A DNA stretch of 64,000 nt from Desulfoglaeba alkanexedens ALDC (GCF_005377625.1 NZ_CP040098.1:124001-188000); one strand, 5' to 3'; positions 47,951 through 58,518 are shown, counted from the first letter of the stretch. The notes: a model not told the origin generated them from the letters alone. Numbers and translations are program-made.

Positions 47951-48913
47951 ATGATGACCGGCCGTGACGATAGCCTTTCGCTTTTGTTCGACGACGCGGT
48001 GGACGCGTTTCTGGTTCACCTGCGTTCCGAACGCGGTGCCAGCCCGGAAACGCTTCGGGCCTACGCGGGGGACCTGGCTCAGTTTCGGGCGTTCCTTGCG
48101 GAAGGCCGCGGGGGGGATGGGCGGCTGGAGTTGCGCCCGGACGTGGAAGATGTTCGGCGGTTCGCCCACAGGTTGTACGAGACGGTGGAGCGGGCGAGCC
48201 AGAGCCGGAAGCTGTCCACTTTGAGGTCGTTTTTCCGTTTCCTGGAGGAGAATGGATGGATCGAAGGCAACCCGGCCGGGGCGATTCCCGGACCCAAGCT
48301 GAAGGTCGGGATTCCGGCTTATTTTTCCGTGGACCACATGGTTCAGCTGCTGGAGGCGCTCAGAAAGCGCGCCGATCGGCCCGGCAGTTCCTGGACGGCC
48401 CGGCGCAACCGGGCGCTGTTCGAGACCCTCTATTCCACGGGGGTTCGGGTGAGCGAACTGGTCGCCCTGGATGGATCTCATGTGGACTTTCAGCAGGAAC
48501 TGGTTCGGGTGCGAGGCAAAGGAGCTAAAGAGCGGCTGGTTCCCATCGGGGATACGGCGCTCCGGGCCCTTTCGGAATATCTGGAGGCGTTGAGGGCTCA
48601 GCTTCCCGGCGTTGACCCGGTACAAGGAGCGCTTTTCAGGAACGCCCGGGGCGGGCGCCTGTCCGCCCGTTCGGTCCGGCGGATCCTTTGCGGAGAACTC
48701 GAGCGGGCGGGGTTTTGGCAGCACCTGTCGCCTCACGGCATCCGCCACAGTTTCGCGACGCATCTTCTCAACAGCGGAGCGGACCTTCGGAGCATCCAGG
48801 AGATGCTCGGCCACGCCGGACTTTCCACGACTCAGCGCTACACGCACGTTCATTTCGACAAGTTGGCGGCCGTCTACGACGCGGCTCACCCGAGAAGCCG
48901 CAAGGGCAAGTGA
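47951..48913 (+). CDS. xerC: Tyrosine recombinase XerC
   Basis: A 320-residue site-specific recombinase that resolves chromosome dimers at dif with XerD. The N-terminal SAM-like domain (VDAFLVHLRSERGASPETLR) is followed by the catalytic domain: first Arg in LYSTGVRVSELVALDG, Lys in RVRGKGAKERLVPIG, HGIRHSFATHLLNSGAD (His-X2-Arg), LGHAGLSTTQRYTHV with the Tyr nucleophile. ATG 47951 or 47954 could start it. It is the first gene of xerC-hslV-hslU, an order shared by several bacterial groups including Bacillus (codV-codW-codX). The product could be XerD-like, but the neighbourhood favours XerC. Confidence 0.94.
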   Translation: MMTGRDDSLSLLFDDAVDAFLVHLRSERGASPETLRAYAGDLAQFRAFLAEGRGGDGRLELRPDVEDVRRFAHRLYETVERASQSRKLSTLRSFFRFLEENGWIEGNPAGAIPGPKLKVGIPAYFSVDHMVQLLEALRKRADRPGSSWTARRNRALFETLYSTGVRVSELVALDGSHVDFQQELVRVRGKGAKERLVPIGDTALRALSEYLEALRAQLPGVDPVQGALFRNARGGRLSARSVRRILCGELERAGFWQHLSPHGIRHSFATHLLNSGADLRSIQEMLGHAGLSTTQRYTHVHFDKLAAVYDAAHPRSRKGK

Positions 48914-48922
48914 AAGGAACCC

Positions 48923-49501
48923 ATGAAACCGATCGACTCTTTGGATGATGGCCCGGCGGTTGCGGGGCCGTCCAGGGTCCGGAGCACCACCATTCTCACC
49001 GTGTGCCGGAACGGAAAGGTGGTCATGGCCGGAGACGGCCAGGTGACCGTCGGCGACACCATCATGAAGCATCAGGCTCGAAAAGTCCGGAAGATGTACC
49101 ACGACAAGATCCTCGCCGGCTTTTCGGGAGCCACGGCCGACGCCTTCACGCTGTTCGAACGGCTGGAAGGGAAGCTCGACCAGTACAGCGGGAACCTGAC
49201 CCGCGCGGCCGTGGAACTGGCCAAGGACTGGCGGCTCGACCGCGCCCTGCGGCGCCTGGAAGCGCTCCTCATCGCCGCGGATCGCGAACAGTGCCTGGTC
49301 TTGAGTGGAAGCGGCGACGTGATCGAGCCCGACGACGGGCTGGCCGCCGTGGGCTCCGGAGCTCCCTACGCCCTGGCGGCCGCGCGGGCCCTCACCGCGC
49401 ACACCGATCTTCCCCTCCGCACCCTGGTGGAAGAATCCATGAAGATCGCCGCGTCCATCTGTATCTACACCAACCACGTTTTCACGGTGGAGGAGTTGTA
49501 G
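48923..49501 (+). CDS. hslV: HslV peptidase subunit of HslUV protease
   Basis: A 192-residue proteasome-beta-like peptidase that forms the core of HslUV (ClpYQ). The conserved mature N-terminus [20 protein letters not shown] starts at Thr22, which would be the catalytic nucleophile; [20 protein letters not shown] and [14 protein letters not shown] follow. Unlike E. coli HslV, where Thr is right after Met, 21 residues ([20 protein letters not shown] and a Ser) precede it. AAAGGAA is correctly spaced from ATG 48923, and no closer start codon exists, so cleavage of a propeptide is needed. It lies ten bases after xerC. Confidence 0.95.
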   Translation: MKPIDSLDDGPAVAGPSRVRSTTILTVCRNGKVVMAGDGQVTVGDTIMKHQARKVRKMYHDKILAGFSGATADAFTLFERLEGKLDQYSGNLTRAAVELAKDWRLDRALRRLEALLIAADREQCLVLSGSGDVIEPDDGLAAVGSGAPYALAAARALTAHTDLPLRTLVEESMKIAASICIYTNHVFTVEEL

Positions 49502-49505
49502 CCTC

Positions 49506-50879
49506 ATGCAGCAGCCGCTCACGCCCGCGGAAATCGTTTCCGAACTGGACAAGTACATCATCGGCCAGAAGGACGCCAAGCGCATGGTGGCCATCGCGCT
49601 TCGCAACCGGTGGCGCCGCCAGCAGGTCCCGGAACACCTCCGCGACGAAATCACCCCGAAAAATATCATCATGATCGGCCCGACGGGCGTCGGCAAGACG
49701 GAAATCGCGCGGCGCCTGGCTCGGCTCGCCCAGTCGCCGTTTCTCAAGATCGAGGCCAGCAAATTCACCGAAGTGGGCTACGTGGGTCGCGATGTGGAAT
49801 CCATGATCCGGGACCTCACGGAACTGGCCGTGAGCATGGTTCGCTCGGAAGAAATGGAAGCCGTCAAGGTGAAGGCGGAAGAAATCGCCGAAGAAAAGCT
49901 CCTGGACATCCTGCTTCCGCCGCGGCGGCAGGCGGCGCTCCCGACCGCCTCTTCGGAATCCGAGGACCTGGAAGTCGCTCAGGAGACGTCCAGCAAGGCC
50001 GACAACACGCGGGAAAAACTCCGGAAACTCCTCCGCGACGGGTCTCTGGACGACCGTTACGTGGAAATCGACGTGCCCGACCGGACGCTTCCCATGATCG
50101 AAATCTTCGCCGGTGCCGGCCTTGACGAGATGGACTACGGACTGCGCGAGATGCTCGGCGGCATGCTTCCCAAGCGGACCAAGCGGCGGAAGGTGAAGAT
50201 CCCCGAAGCCCGGGAACTGCTCATCCAGGAAGAATCTCAGCGGCTCATCGACATGGAACGCGTGATCAAGTCGGCCATCGAACGCGTGGAACATTCGGGG
50301 ATCATCTTCCTCGATGAAATCGACAAGATCGCCGGGAGGGAATCGGGCAAGGGCCCGGACGTTTCGCGGGAAGGCGTGCAGCGCGACCTGCTTCCCATCG
50401 TGGAAGGTTCCACGGTGACCACCAAGTACGGCATGGTGCGCACCGACCACATCCTGTTCATCGCCAGCGGGGCCTTCCATATCGCCAAGCCCGCCGACCT
50501 CATCCCGGAACTCCAGGGGCGGTTTCCCATCCGCGTGGAACTCCGTTCGCTCAACAAGGAGGACTTTATCCGCATCCTGAAGGAACCCGAAAACGCGCTC
50601 ATCCTCCAGTACCGGGCGCTCCTTAAAACCGAGGAAGTGGAACTGGTGTTCGAAGACGAAGCCATCGACGAGATCGCCGAAATCGCCTTCCAGGTGAATT
50701 CCCGGACGGAAAACATCGGGGCCCGCCGGCTGCACACCATCATGGAGAAGCTGCTTTCGGACGTATCCTTCAATGCGCCGGAGCTGCAAGGGCGCACCAT
50801 ACGGATCACCCGCGAATACGTCCGGGAGACCCTCCAGGAAATCATCCGCGATGAAGACCTGAGCCGCTACATCCTTTAG
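49506..50879 (+). CDS. hslU: HslU ATPase subunit of HslUV protease
   Basis: A 457-residue AAA+ unfoldase that feeds substrates to Hsl[21 protein letters not shown] opens the protein; Walker A is [15 protein letters not shown] (about residue 58), pore motif GYVG in [18 protein letters not shown] domain from about 110 to 240 and Walker [13 protein letters not shown]. The C-terminal DLSRYIL is the tail that inserts into HslV. Begins five bases after hslV. Confidence 0.97.
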   Translation: MQQPLTPAEIVSELDKYIIGQKDAKRMVAIALRNRWRRQQVPEHLRDEITPKNIIMIGPTGVGKTEIARRLARLAQSPFLKIEASKFTEVGYVGRDVESMIRDLTELAVSMVRSEEMEAVKVKAEEIAEEKLLDILLPPRRQAALPTASSESEDLEVAQETSSKADNTREKLRKLLRDGSLDDRYVEIDVPDRTLPMIEIFAGAGLDEMDYGLREMLGGMLPKRTKRRKVKIPEARELLIQEESQRLIDMERVIKSAIERVEHSGIIFLDEIDKIAGRESGKGPDVSREGVQRDLLPIVEGSTVTTKYGMVRTDHILFIASGAFHIAKPADLIPELQGRFPIRVELRSLNKEDFIRILKEPENALILQYRALLKTEEVELVFEDEAIDEIAEIAFQVNSRTENIGARRLHTIMEKLLSDVSFNAPELQGRTIRITREYVRETLQEIIRDEDLSRYIL

Positions 50880-50903
50880 GAGCGCACCCGACTATGATGA
50901 GAA

Positions 50904-51285
50904 AGGCTAGACTTTAGACCTTAGACATTAGACTTTAGACCCTAGACTTTAGACATTAGAGATTACAGTCTGAGGTCTAATGTCTGATGGGTGCGGATCT
51001 TTTAGAACGACATCCAGAGTAACCCTCTGAGGTAGATCCAGATGGCCCTGAAGCAGCAAGTGCATCAGCTCCGTTTCCCCTCGTTCCCAAGCTCCAGCTT
51101 GGGAACGGGCTCACCGAAGCTGGAGCTTCTGCACAGTTGTGTTCCCAAGCTGGAGCTTGGGAACAAGAAGCAAAAGATCTGCACCCATGTCTGAAGTCTG
51201 AAGTCTGAGGTCTAATGTCTGAGGTCTAATGTCTAATGTCTGAGGTCTGATGTCTAAAGTCTGAGGTCTAATGTCTAAAGATGAG
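50904..51285. repeat. Heptamer arrays, TTCCCAAG palindromes; overlaps argB start
   Basis: TTTAGAC-type heptamers (50906-50990), a segment GGGTGCGGATCTTTTAGAAC also seen inverted near 47620, two TTCCCAAG palindromes, and GTCTGAA/GTCTAAT/GTCTGAG heptamers (51187-51281). The heptamer ATGTCTAAAG continues into the first codons of argB. Confidence 0.88.
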
Positions 51286-52215
51286 GACGCCACCGACATG
51301 ATACACGAGAAGGCCCGACTGCTGATCGAAGCCCTGCCCTACATCCGTCGCTTTTCCGGGAAAACGGTGGTCATCAAGTACGGCGGTCACGCCATGAAGG
51401 ACGAGGAACTCAAGGGCAGCTTCGCTCAGGACATCGTCCTCATGAAATACATCGGGATACACCCCGTGGTGGTTCATGGTGGCGGGCCGCAGATCGGGCG
51501 CATGCTCGAACGCCTCGGGAAAAAGAGCGACTTCCTGGGCGGAATGCGGGTGACCGACGAAGACACCATGGACATCGTGGAAATGGTCCTGGTGGGCAAG
51601 GTGAACAAGGAAATCGTCACCCTCATCAACCGCCACGGCGGCCGCGCCATAGGGCTCAGCGGCAAAGACGGCCGGCTCATCGAAGCCCGCAAGCTGCACC
51701 TTTTCCGCTACCAGGGGGACGACCGGCCGCCGGAAATCCTCGACCTCGGGCTTGTGGGCGAAGTGGCGCGGATCAACGTGGAAATCCTTAGAATCCTTGA
51801 AAAGAGCAACCTGATCCCGGTGGTGGCTCCGGTGGGCGTCGGGAAAAGCGATGAAACCTACAACATCAACGCGGATTTGGTGGCGGGGCGGATCGCCGGC
51901 GCACTGCGCGCAGAAAAGCTCATCCTCATGACTGATGTTCAGGGGGTCTTGGATGCCGACGGCCGCCTCGTTTCCAGCCTGACCGTCGCCGAAGCGGCGG
52001 ACCTCCTCCAAGACGACGTGCTCAAGGGCGGCATGATCCCGAAGGTGCAGTGCGCCATCGACGCCGTGCAGGCGGGCGTGCAAAAGGTACACATCGTGGA
52101 CGGCCGTCTCCCCCACAGCGTGCTGCTGGAACTCTTTACGGACGCGGGAATCGGAACGGAAATCGTGAAACGAACGGGCGGTTCAAGACCCGGGGAGGAG
52201 GAATCGGATTCATGA
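51271..52215 (+). CDS. argB: N-acetylglutamate kinase
   Basis: A 314-residue amino-acid kinase that phosphorylates N-acetylglutamate, the second step of arginine synthesis. [60 protein letters not shown] and VTDVQG-like [13 protein letters not shown] are typical. The ORF starts ATG 51271 ([10 protein letters not shown]) inside a heptamer repeat; ATG 51298 (MIHEKARLL) is the likelier conserved start, but neither has a good Shine-Dalgarno. The stop overlaps the argD start by ATGA. Confidence 0.96.
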   Translation: MSKDEDATDMIHEKARLLIEALPYIRRFSGKTVVIKYGGHAMKDEELKGSFAQDIVLMKYIGIHPVVVHGGGPQIGRMLERLGKKSDFLGGMRVTDEDTMDIVEMVLVGKVNKEIVTLINRHGGRAIGLSGKDGRLIEARKLHLFRYQGDDRPPEILDLGLVGEVARINVEILRILEKSNLIPVVAPVGVGKSDETYNINADLVAGRIAGALRAEKLILMTDVQGVLDADGRLVSSLTVAEAADLLQDDVLKGGMIPKVQCAIDAVQAGVQKVHIVDGRLPHSVLLELFTDAGIGTEIVKRTGGSRPGEEESDS

Positions 52216-53408
52216 AGGGAGACCTCTTTTCGCATTGCAGAACACACATCTGCGACACCTACGCGCGGCATCCGGTGCTGTTCGAACGCGGGAAGGGCTG
52301 TCGGCTCTGGGACGCTGAAGGCAGGGAATACCTGGATTTTCTGGCGGGCATCGCGGTCTGCAACCTGGGGCACTGCCACCCGGAAGTGACCCGGGCGCTG
52401 TGCGAACAGGCGGACAGGCTGGTGCACGTTTCGAATCTTTTCTACACGCGCCCCCAGGCGGAACTGGCGGAGGCGCTCTGCGCGCGTTCCTTCGCCGACC
52501 GGGTCTTTTTCGCCAACAGCGGCGCCGAAGCCAACGAAGCGGCGATCAAGCTGGCCCGCAAATACAGCCTGGAGCGCTACGGCCCCGGGCGGTTCCACGT
52601 GATCACCATGAAGAATTCGTTTCACGGGCGGACCCTCGCCACCCTTTCGGCCACGGGACAGGAAAAGATACAGAAGGGGTTCGAACCGCTGGTGGAAGGG
52701 TTCCGGATCGTGGACTTCAATTCCGTGGAGGCGGTGGAACGGGCCGTGGACGAACGAACCTGCGCGGTCCTGGTGGAACCCGTTCAGGGCGAAGGCGGCG
52801 TCCGGTTTCCTGATCCCGGCTACCTCGAAGGGCTCAAGGCCCTGTGCCGCGAACGGGACCTGCTGCTTATCTTCGACGAAGTCCAGGTGGGGATGGGACG
52901 CACCGGGACGCTCTTCGCCCATCAGAGGGAAGGCGTCACGCCGGACGTGATGACACTGGCCAAGGCCCTGGGAAACGGGCTTCCCATCGGAGCCATGCTG
53001 GCCACCGAAGAGGCGGCCCGAGCCTTCAGCCCGGGTTCCCACGCGTCCACCTTCGGGGGAACGCCCCTGGTTTGCGCCGTCGCCCGGCGAGTTCTCGAGA
53101 TCATCAGCGAACCGGCGTTCCTGCAACGGGTGGACGAGGTCGGACGGAAGGCCTTGGAAAAGCTCAAGGGGCTCCAGGCCCGCCATCCGGCGTTCGTGAA
53201 AGAGGTCCGCGGCCGCGGCCTCATGCTGGGCATCGAACTCACCTTCCCCGGTTCCGACGTGGTCGGACAGTGTCTGGAACGGGGCTTCGTGATCAACTGC
53301 ACCCACGACACCGTCCTCAGGCTGGTGCCTCCGCTGGTGATCGAAGAAGAAGCCTTCGACCCGCTCATCGAAACCCTGGACTCCCTCTTGAAGGAAAAGG
53401 CGGCATGA
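52212..53408 (+). CDS. argD: Acetylornithine aminotransferase
   Basis: A 398-residue PLP-dependent class III aminotransferase making N-acetylornithine; it may also act on succinyl-DAP in other species, but DapL makes that unnecessary here. [60 protein letters not shown] and [20 protein letters not shown] (PLP lysine in AKALG) are diagnostic. Four-base overlaps with argB and argF show tight coupling. Confidence 0.96.
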   Translation: MKGDLFSHCRTHICDTYARHPVLFERGKGCRLWDAEGREYLDFLAGIAVCNLGHCHPEVTRALCEQADRLVHVSNLFYTRPQAELAEALCARSFADRVFFANSGAEANEAAIKLARKYSLERYGPGRFHVITMKNSFHGRTLATLSATGQEKIQKGFEPLVEGFRIVDFNSVEAVERAVDERTCAVLVEPVQGEGGVRFPDPGYLEGLKALCRERDLLLIFDEVQVGMGRTGTLFAHQREGVTPDVMTLAKALGNGLPIGAMLATEEAARAFSPGSHASTFGGTPLVCAVARRVLEIISEPAFLQRVDEVGRKALEKLKGLQARHPAFVKEVRGRGLMLGIELTFPGSDVVGQCLERGFVINCTHDTVLRLVPPLVIEEEAFDPLIETLDSLLKEKAA

Positions 53409-54322
53409 AACGGGACCTGCTGACGCTTTGGGATCTCACCGCGGACGAAATAAGGCGGCTGCTCCATCGGGCGCACGCCGTAAAGCGCTCATGGAAGGAA
53501 GGAAACCTCGAGCCCACCCTGGCGCGAAAGACCCTCGGCCTGCTCTTCACCAAGCCGTCGACGCGAACGCGGGTCTCTTTCGAAGCGGCCATGCATCGGC
53601 TGGGAGGCTGCTGCACGTTTCTCACGTCCCGGGACACGCAGCTTTCCCGGAAGGAACCGCTTTCGGACACGGCCCGGGTGCTTTCGCGCTACCTGGACGC
53701 CCTGGTGGTCCGGACCTACGCCCAGGAAGACGTGGAGACGCTCGCCCGGTACGCCGCCATTCCCGTCATCAACGGACTCACGGACCTCTGCCACCCGTGC
53801 CAGGTCCTGAGCGACCTCATGACCGTGGAAGAAGCCCGGGGATCCCTGGAAAACCTCCACGCCGCCTGGATCGGAGACGGAAACAACGTGGCCCATTCCT
53901 GGATCGCGGCCGCCGCAAGGCTCGGGTTCACCCTGACCCTCGCCTGCCCGGACGGCTACCTCCCCCAGGCCGCCGTCCTGGAACGGGCCCGATCGGAAGG
54001 CCAAGGCACGGTGCGGCTTGGTTCCGATCCGAAGGAAGCGGTGGCTGGGGCCGACGTGATCAATACGGACGTCTGGGCCAGTATGGGCCAGGAAGCCGAG
54101 GCGGCCGAACGGAAGCGGATCTTTGCGCCCTTCCAGGTGAACGCGGCGCTCCTGGAAACCGCTCCGCCCCATGCGCTTGTGCTCCATTGCCTTCCCGCGC
54201 ACCGCGGCGAAGAAATCACCGACGACGTCCTGGAAGGACCCCGGTCGGTGGTCTTCGACCAGGCGGAAAACCGCTTACACCTCCAGGCGGCTCTCCTGGA
54301 ATGGCTCATCACGGGCGCCTGA
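53405..54322 (+). CDS. argF: Ornithine carbamoyltransferase
   Basis: A 305-residue enzyme joining ornithine and carbamoyl phosphate to citrulline. LLFTKPSTRTRVSFEAAMHR contains the carbamoyl-phosphate loop STRTR. HPCQVLSDLMTVEE, DVINTDVWASMGQEAEA and LHCLPAHRGEEITDDVLEG (ornithine-binding HCLP) match the family. It starts within the argD stop (ATGA). Confidence 0.97.
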   Translation: MKRDLLTLWDLTADEIRRLLHRAHAVKRSWKEGNLEPTLARKTLGLLFTKPSTRTRVSFEAAMHRLGGCCTFLTSRDTQLSRKEPLSDTARVLSRYLDALVVRTYAQEDVETLARYAAIPVINGLTDLCHPCQVLSDLMTVEEARGSLENLHAAWIGDGNNVAHSWIAAAARLGFTLTLACPDGYLPQAAVLERARSEGQGTVRLGSDPKEAVAGADVINTDVWASMGQEAEAAERKRIFAPFQVNAALLETAPPHALVLHCLPAHRGEEITDDVLEGPRSVVFDQAENRLHLQAALLEWLITGA

Positions 54323-54406
54323 GCCTCGGGCCCCGTTTCGCCCACGATGTTCGAAGACCCAAACCCCTACAGAACCGTTGCAGGCACAAGGAGACCCTCG
54401 AGGACC

Positions 54407-55618
54407 ATGAAAGTCGAAAAAGTTGTGCTCGCCTACTCCGGAGGACTGGACACATCGATCATCCTGAAATGGCTCATCCAGACCTACGACTGCCAGGTGG
54501 TGGCCTACGCCGCGGACCTGGGCCAGGGGGAGGAACTGGACGGGATCGAGGCCAAGGCGCTGAAAACCGGCGCGGTCAAGGCCCGCGTCGAAGACCTCCG
54601 GGAAGCGTTCGTCCGTGACTTTGTGTTTCCGGCCTATCGGGCCAACGCCATCTATGAGGGCCAGTACCTTCTGGGAACGTCCATCGCCCGCCCGCTCATC
54701 GCCAAGCGCCAGGTGGAAATCGCCGCGGAAGAAGGGGCGGACGCGGTGAGCCACGGAGCGACGGGGAAAGGAAACGACCAGGTCCGATTCGAGCTCACCT
54801 ACATGGCCCTCAACCCCGCCCTGAAGATCATCGCTCCGTGGCGCGAATGGGACTTCAAGTCCCGGCAGTCCCTGGTGGATTTCGCCGCGAAGCACGGAAT
54901 CCCCGTCCCCGTGACCCGTGAGAAGCCCTACAGCTGCGATCGGAACATGTTGCACATCAGCTACGAAGGCGGCGTGCTGGAAGACCCGTGGCGGGAACCC
55001 GATCCGGGCATGTTCGTGCTGACGGCGGATCCCGAGGCCGCCCCGGATCGGCCGGAAGTCATCGAAATCGATTTCGAACGCGGCGACCCGGTGGCGGTGA
55101 ACGGGGAGCGCCTGTCTCCGGCGGCCCTGCTTAGGCGGCTGAACGCATTGGGCGGAAAGCACGGCATCGGGCGCGCCGACGTGGTGGAAAGCCGCTTTGT
55201 GGGCATGAAGTCCCGGGGGGTCTACGAAACCCCCGGCGGCACCCTGCTTCAGGCCGCCCACCGCGCAGTGGAATCGATCACCATGGACCGGGAAGTCATG
55301 CACATCCGCGATTCTCTCATTCCCAAGTACGCGCAATTGATCTACAACGGCTTCTGGTACGCGCCGGAAAGGGAACTCCTCCAGGGCATGATCGATCTCG
55401 CCCAGGAAAACGTCTGGGGTACCGCCCGGCTCAAACTCTACAAGGGCGCCTGCACAGTGATCGGGCGGAAGTCGGACCGTTCGCTCTACGAACCCAGCTT
55501 CGCCACCTTCGAGGAAGACGACGTGTACGATCAGAGCGACGCCACAGGCTTTATCCGCCTTCAGGCCCTCCGCCTGAAGATCGCCTCACGGGTGCGCCGC
55601 CGGGCGGCCCGCCGCTGA
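54407..55618 (+). CDS. argG: Argininosuccinate synthase
   Basis: A 403-residue enzyme condensing citrulline and aspartate with ATP. The N-terminal [20 protein letters not shown] is the PP-loop; [20 protein letters not shown] and ENMWGTAR-like [20 protein letters not shown] follow. ATG 54407 is preferred over ATG 54347, because [13 protein letters not shown] is the usual N-terminus; GGAGACC lies upstream. Confidence 0.97.
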   Translation: MKVEKVVLAYSGGLDTSIILKWLIQTYDCQVVAYAADLGQGEELDGIEAKALKTGAVKARVEDLREAFVRDFVFPAYRANAIYEGQYLLGTSIARPLIAKRQVEIAAEEGADAVSHGATGKGNDQVRFELTYMALNPALKIIAPWREWDFKSRQSLVDFAAKHGIPVPVTREKPYSCDRNMLHISYEGGVLEDPWREPDPGMFVLTADPEAAPDRPEVIEIDFERGDPVAVNGERLSPAALLRRLNALGGKHGIGRADVVESRFVGMKSRGVYETPGGTLLQAAHRAVESITMDREVMHIRDSLIPKYAQLIYNGFWYAPERELLQGMIDLAQENVWGTARLKLYKGACTVIGRKSDRSLYEPSFATFEEDDVYDQSDATGFIRLQALRLKIASRVRRRAARR

Positions 55619-55755
55619 AGGCGCCGAACGCCGGAACCCGGCTCCGGCCGGATTCCCGCGGCACCCGTGCGCGAGATGTCGCACGCGACTTTTCGAACCA
55701 GAACACGAAGGGGTGGGAACTACGCATGGTTCAAAACAGGCACGAGGACAGGCAT

Positions 55756-57168
55756 ATGGCCGAGAAGTTGTGGCAGGGCCGCTTCGAGCAGCCGACCAAC
55801 CGGATGGTGGAAGAATACACCGCTTCCATCCATTTCGACTCCCGGCTTTACCGTTACGACATTCAAGGCAGCATCGCCCACTGCCGCATGCTGGCGGACT
55901 GCGGCATCATTTCCCACGACGAAGCGTCCCTCATCGTTCAAGGCTTGGGGGAAATCCTTCGGGAAATCGAGCGCGGTGAACTGAAGCTCGAAGCATCGCA
56001 GGAAGACATCCACATGGCCGTCGAACACCGCCTCATGCAGAAAATCGGGGAAGTGGGAGGCAAGCTTCACACCGCTCGGAGTCGAAACGATCAGATCGCT
56101 CTCGATATGCGGCTCTACATGCGCGACGTCATCCAACACTGCCGGAAACTGCTCGTCGACGTCCAGGAATCCATTCTGGTCCTGGTCAAACAGCACCTGG
56201 GTGTGGTCATGCCCGGCTTCACCCATCTGCAGCACGCTCAGCCGGTGCTCCTGTCTCACCACCTGATGGCCTATTATGAAATGTTCGGCAGAGACGACGA
56301 AAGGCTGGCCGAATGCCACCGGCGCACCAACGTGATGCCGCTTGGAAGCGCCGCGCTGGCCGGCACCACCTTCCCCATCGACATGGAACGCACCGCCCGG
56401 TACCTCAACTTCCCGAAAGTGATCCGAAACAGTATCGACGCAGTGAGCGACCGCGACTTCCTCATCGAATTCTGCGCCGCCGCCGCTCTGGTGATGGCGC
56501 ACGTGAGCCGCCTCGCCGAGGAATTGATCCTGTGGTCCTCCACGGAATTCGGCTACGTCACCATGAGCGACGCCTTCTGCACGGGTTCGAGCATCATGCC
56601 GCAGAAGAAGAATCCTGACATTCCGGAACTGATGCGCGGTAAGACCGGCCGCGTCTACGGGAACCTCATGGCGCTGCTTACCCTCGTCAAAGGCCTGCCT
56701 CTGGCTTACAACCGGGACCTCCAGGAAGACAAGGAAGCCGTCTTCGACACCGTGGACACGGTGGTTCAGACCCTTTCGGTGTTGAGTAAGCTGCTTCCGG
56801 AACTCCGGTTCGATCGCGAGCGCATGAAGGAAATGGCCGCGCAGGGCTTCACGCTGGCCACAGACCTGGCCGATTACCTGGTGAGCCGTGGGGTTCCCTT
56901 CCGCAAGGCCCACCACGTCATCGGACAGCTGGTGCAGTACTGCCTTCAAAAGGACAAGGATTTGCGGGACTGCACCGTGGAGGAGCTGAAGCAGTTTCAC
57001 AAAGCGTTCGACGTAGACGTCTTCCTGTTGCTGGATGTGGCGACGGCCGTGGACCAGCGCCTGTCTCAGGGCGGGACGGCGACGTCGCGTGTGGAAGAAG
57101 CCGTTCAGCGGGCCGAAGCGGAGCTTGCGGCCAGGAAAAAGGCATTGACAAACGGCGCGAACGTGTGA
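55756..57168 (+). CDS. argH: Argininosuccinate lyase
   Basis: A 470-residue fumarase-superfamily lyase producing arginine and fumarate. AEKLWQGRFEQPTNRMVEEY, HTARSRNDQIALDMRLYMRD, GFTHLQHAQPVLLSHHLMAY and the signature GSSIMPQKKNPDIPELMRGK (catalytic Ser loop) are present. ATG 55756 is the usual start; a ten-codon upstream extension to 55726 is possible. The last gene of argBDFGH. The 137-base gap after argG holds no gene. Confidence 0.97.
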   Translation: MAEKLWQGRFEQPTNRMVEEYTASIHFDSRLYRYDIQGSIAHCRMLADCGIISHDEASLIVQGLGEILREIERGELKLEASQEDIHMAVEHRLMQKIGEVGGKLHTARSRNDQIALDMRLYMRDVIQHCRKLLVDVQESILVLVKQHLGVVMPGFTHLQHAQPVLLSHHLMAYYEMFGRDDERLAECHRRTNVMPLGSAALAGTTFPIDMERTARYLNFPKVIRNSIDAVSDRDFLIEFCAAAALVMAHVSRLAEELILWSSTEFGYVTMSDAFCTGSSIMPQKKNPDIPELMRGKTGRVYGNLMALLTLVKGLPLAYNRDLQEDKEAVFDTVDTVVQTLSVLSKLLPELRFDRERMKEMAAQGFTLATDLADYLVSRGVPFRKAHHVIGQLVQYCLQKDKDLRDCTVEELKQFHKAFDVDVFLLLDVATAVDQRLSQGGTATSRVEEAVQRAEAELAARKKALTNGANV

Positions 57169-57209
57169 CTTTGAAACGGTCGTCTCACTCACGAAAGGTG
57201 CCTATCGAA

Positions 57210-58292
57210 ATGATCGTCGACGGTCGAACGTTTCCATCGCCATTACGCCGGGTTGTCCTGGTTTCCCTGGTGGTTTTGATGCTGAGCGCTTGCGGCAAGA
57301 AAACGCCCCCCAAGCCGATCGCCGAGGTGCCCCCGCCGGTCGTGGAAGGGTTCACGGCCGAAGTTTCGGGCGGGCGCGTGCTGCTGGAATGGTCCGTGAC
57401 CCGTGAGAGGGGCGATAAGGCGGCGGCCCCCGATGAGCGGCTCATCATCCAGCGCTCGCTGGTCCAGTGGAAGGACCGCCAATGCCGGGAATGTCCGCCG
57501 CTCGCGCTGCACCAGGTGGCGGACCTCAACCCCAAGTCCCCTGCGCCTGCGGTGCTGGAAGATGGCCGGTACCGGTGGGCCGACCGCAACGTGGCGCTGG
57601 GAGAAGTCTACCGCTACCAGATCGCTTTGGTGGAACGCGGCGGGCGGGCGCTTTCGGTTTCGCCGCCCCTTCATGTGTGGATGATGGAACCGCCTCCGGC
57701 TCCGGCCGCTCTTTCGGCCGTGGCGGAGCTTCGAGGGATCATGCTTAAGTGGAAGGACCCGGGGGGGATCGAACCGGCGCTGGCTCAAGGCGCGACCATC
57801 GCCTACCGGGTGGAACGGTGGGACCCCGAGAAAGAGTGGGTGCCGCTGAGCCGGACACCGGTGCGTGGAAACGGCTACCTGGATGCGCAGGTGGATGTGG
57901 GCGCCATGCACAAGTACCGAGTCACTTCGCTTTATGAAGCGGGAGACGCCCTTGTTTACGGAAATTCAGCCGAAATCGAAGTGATCGCGGCCCCGGAAGC
58001 CGTTGCTCCGCCGCCTCCCGAGACCGTCTGGATCATCCCTCACGGGGGCAGTCTCGAGGTCTATTGGTCGGAATCGGTCCAGGGGGTGGGCGGCTACCAT
58101 GTGTACCGGAAGCAAGGCCGGGAGATCACCCGCCTGACCGCCCAGCCGGTCGCTGGCCCGCCTTTTGTGGACGCCGCCGTGGAGAAGAACGAGGTTTACC
58201 TTTACGCCGTGTCGTGTGTGAGTTCCGGAGCTTCTCAGCGGGAAGGCCTGCTTTCCAAGTGGGTCGAGATTCGAAACGTGTCGTTCGATTAG
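57210..58292 (+). CDS. Lipoprotein with fibronectin type III-like domains
   Basis: A 360-residue predicted lipoprotein. The signal PLRRVVLVSLVVLMLSAC ends at Cys28, followed by GKKTPPKPIAEVPPPVV (typical LptM/lipoprotein-linker style). Three beta-sandwich FN3-like modules follow (VSGGRVLLEWSVTRERGDKA; LRGIMLKWKDPGG; GGSLEVYWSESVQGVGGYHV), the last ending YLYAVSCVSSGASQREG. Function unknown; similar proteins follow argH and precede lysA in related genomes, as I recall. ATG 57210 has GAAAGG upstream; a GTG at 57165 overlapping the argH stop is an alternative and would couple translation. Confidence 0.82.
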   Translation: MIVDGRTFPSPLRRVVLVSLVVLMLSACGKKTPPKPIAEVPPPVVEGFTAEVSGGRVLLEWSVTRERGDKAAAPDERLIIQRSLVQWKDRQCRECPPLALHQVADLNPKSPAPAVLEDGRYRWADRNVALGEVYRYQIALVERGGRALSVSPPLHVWMMEPPPAPAALSAVAELRGIMLKWKDPGGIEPALAQGATIAYRVERWDPEKEWVPLSRTPVRGNGYLDAQVDVGAMHKYRVTSLYEAGDALVYGNSAEIEVIAAPEAVAPPPPETVWIIPHGGSLEVYWSESVQGVGGYHVYRKQGREITRLTAQPVAGPPFVDAAVEKNEVYLYAVSCVSSGASQREGLLSKWVEIRNVSFD

Positions 58293-58309
58293 AGGCCGTC
58301 ATGGAAAGT

Positions 58310-58515
58310 CCTTCCGGGCGATCCGGGCCAACGCGGCATGGCCGGTTTCCACCTTGTTCCCAAGCCGGAGCTTGGCAACGAGGGGAAAATGTCTCGCGCA
58401 AAGGCGCAAAGAGATTCCATCTTGTTTCCAAGCTCCAGCTTGGGAACACAACTGTGCAGAAGCTCCAGCTTCGATTCCCATGAGGCCGCTCCCAAGCCGG
58501 AGCTTGGAAACGACC
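58310..58515. repeat. GGCCAACGCGGCATGGCCGG and TTCCCAAG family palindromes
   Basis: CATGGCCGGTTTCCACC, then TTCCCAAGCCGGAGCTTGG, CTCGCGCAAAGGCGCAAAG, TTTCCAAGCTCCAGCTTGGG and CTCCCAAGCCGGAGCTTGG. These are arranged as convergent pairs around a CTCGCGC piece. Confidence 0.85.
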
Positions 58516-58518
58516 GGA

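Noticed and set aside
48923-48985. Alternative HslV start directly before the catalytic threonine
   Set aside because: No ATG, GTG or TTG lies close upstream of the TTI codons in frame, so the 21-residue leader was kept.
47894-49768. 624-codon open frame antisense to xerC-hslV
   Set aside because: Spans three well-supported genes on the other strand; shadow frame.
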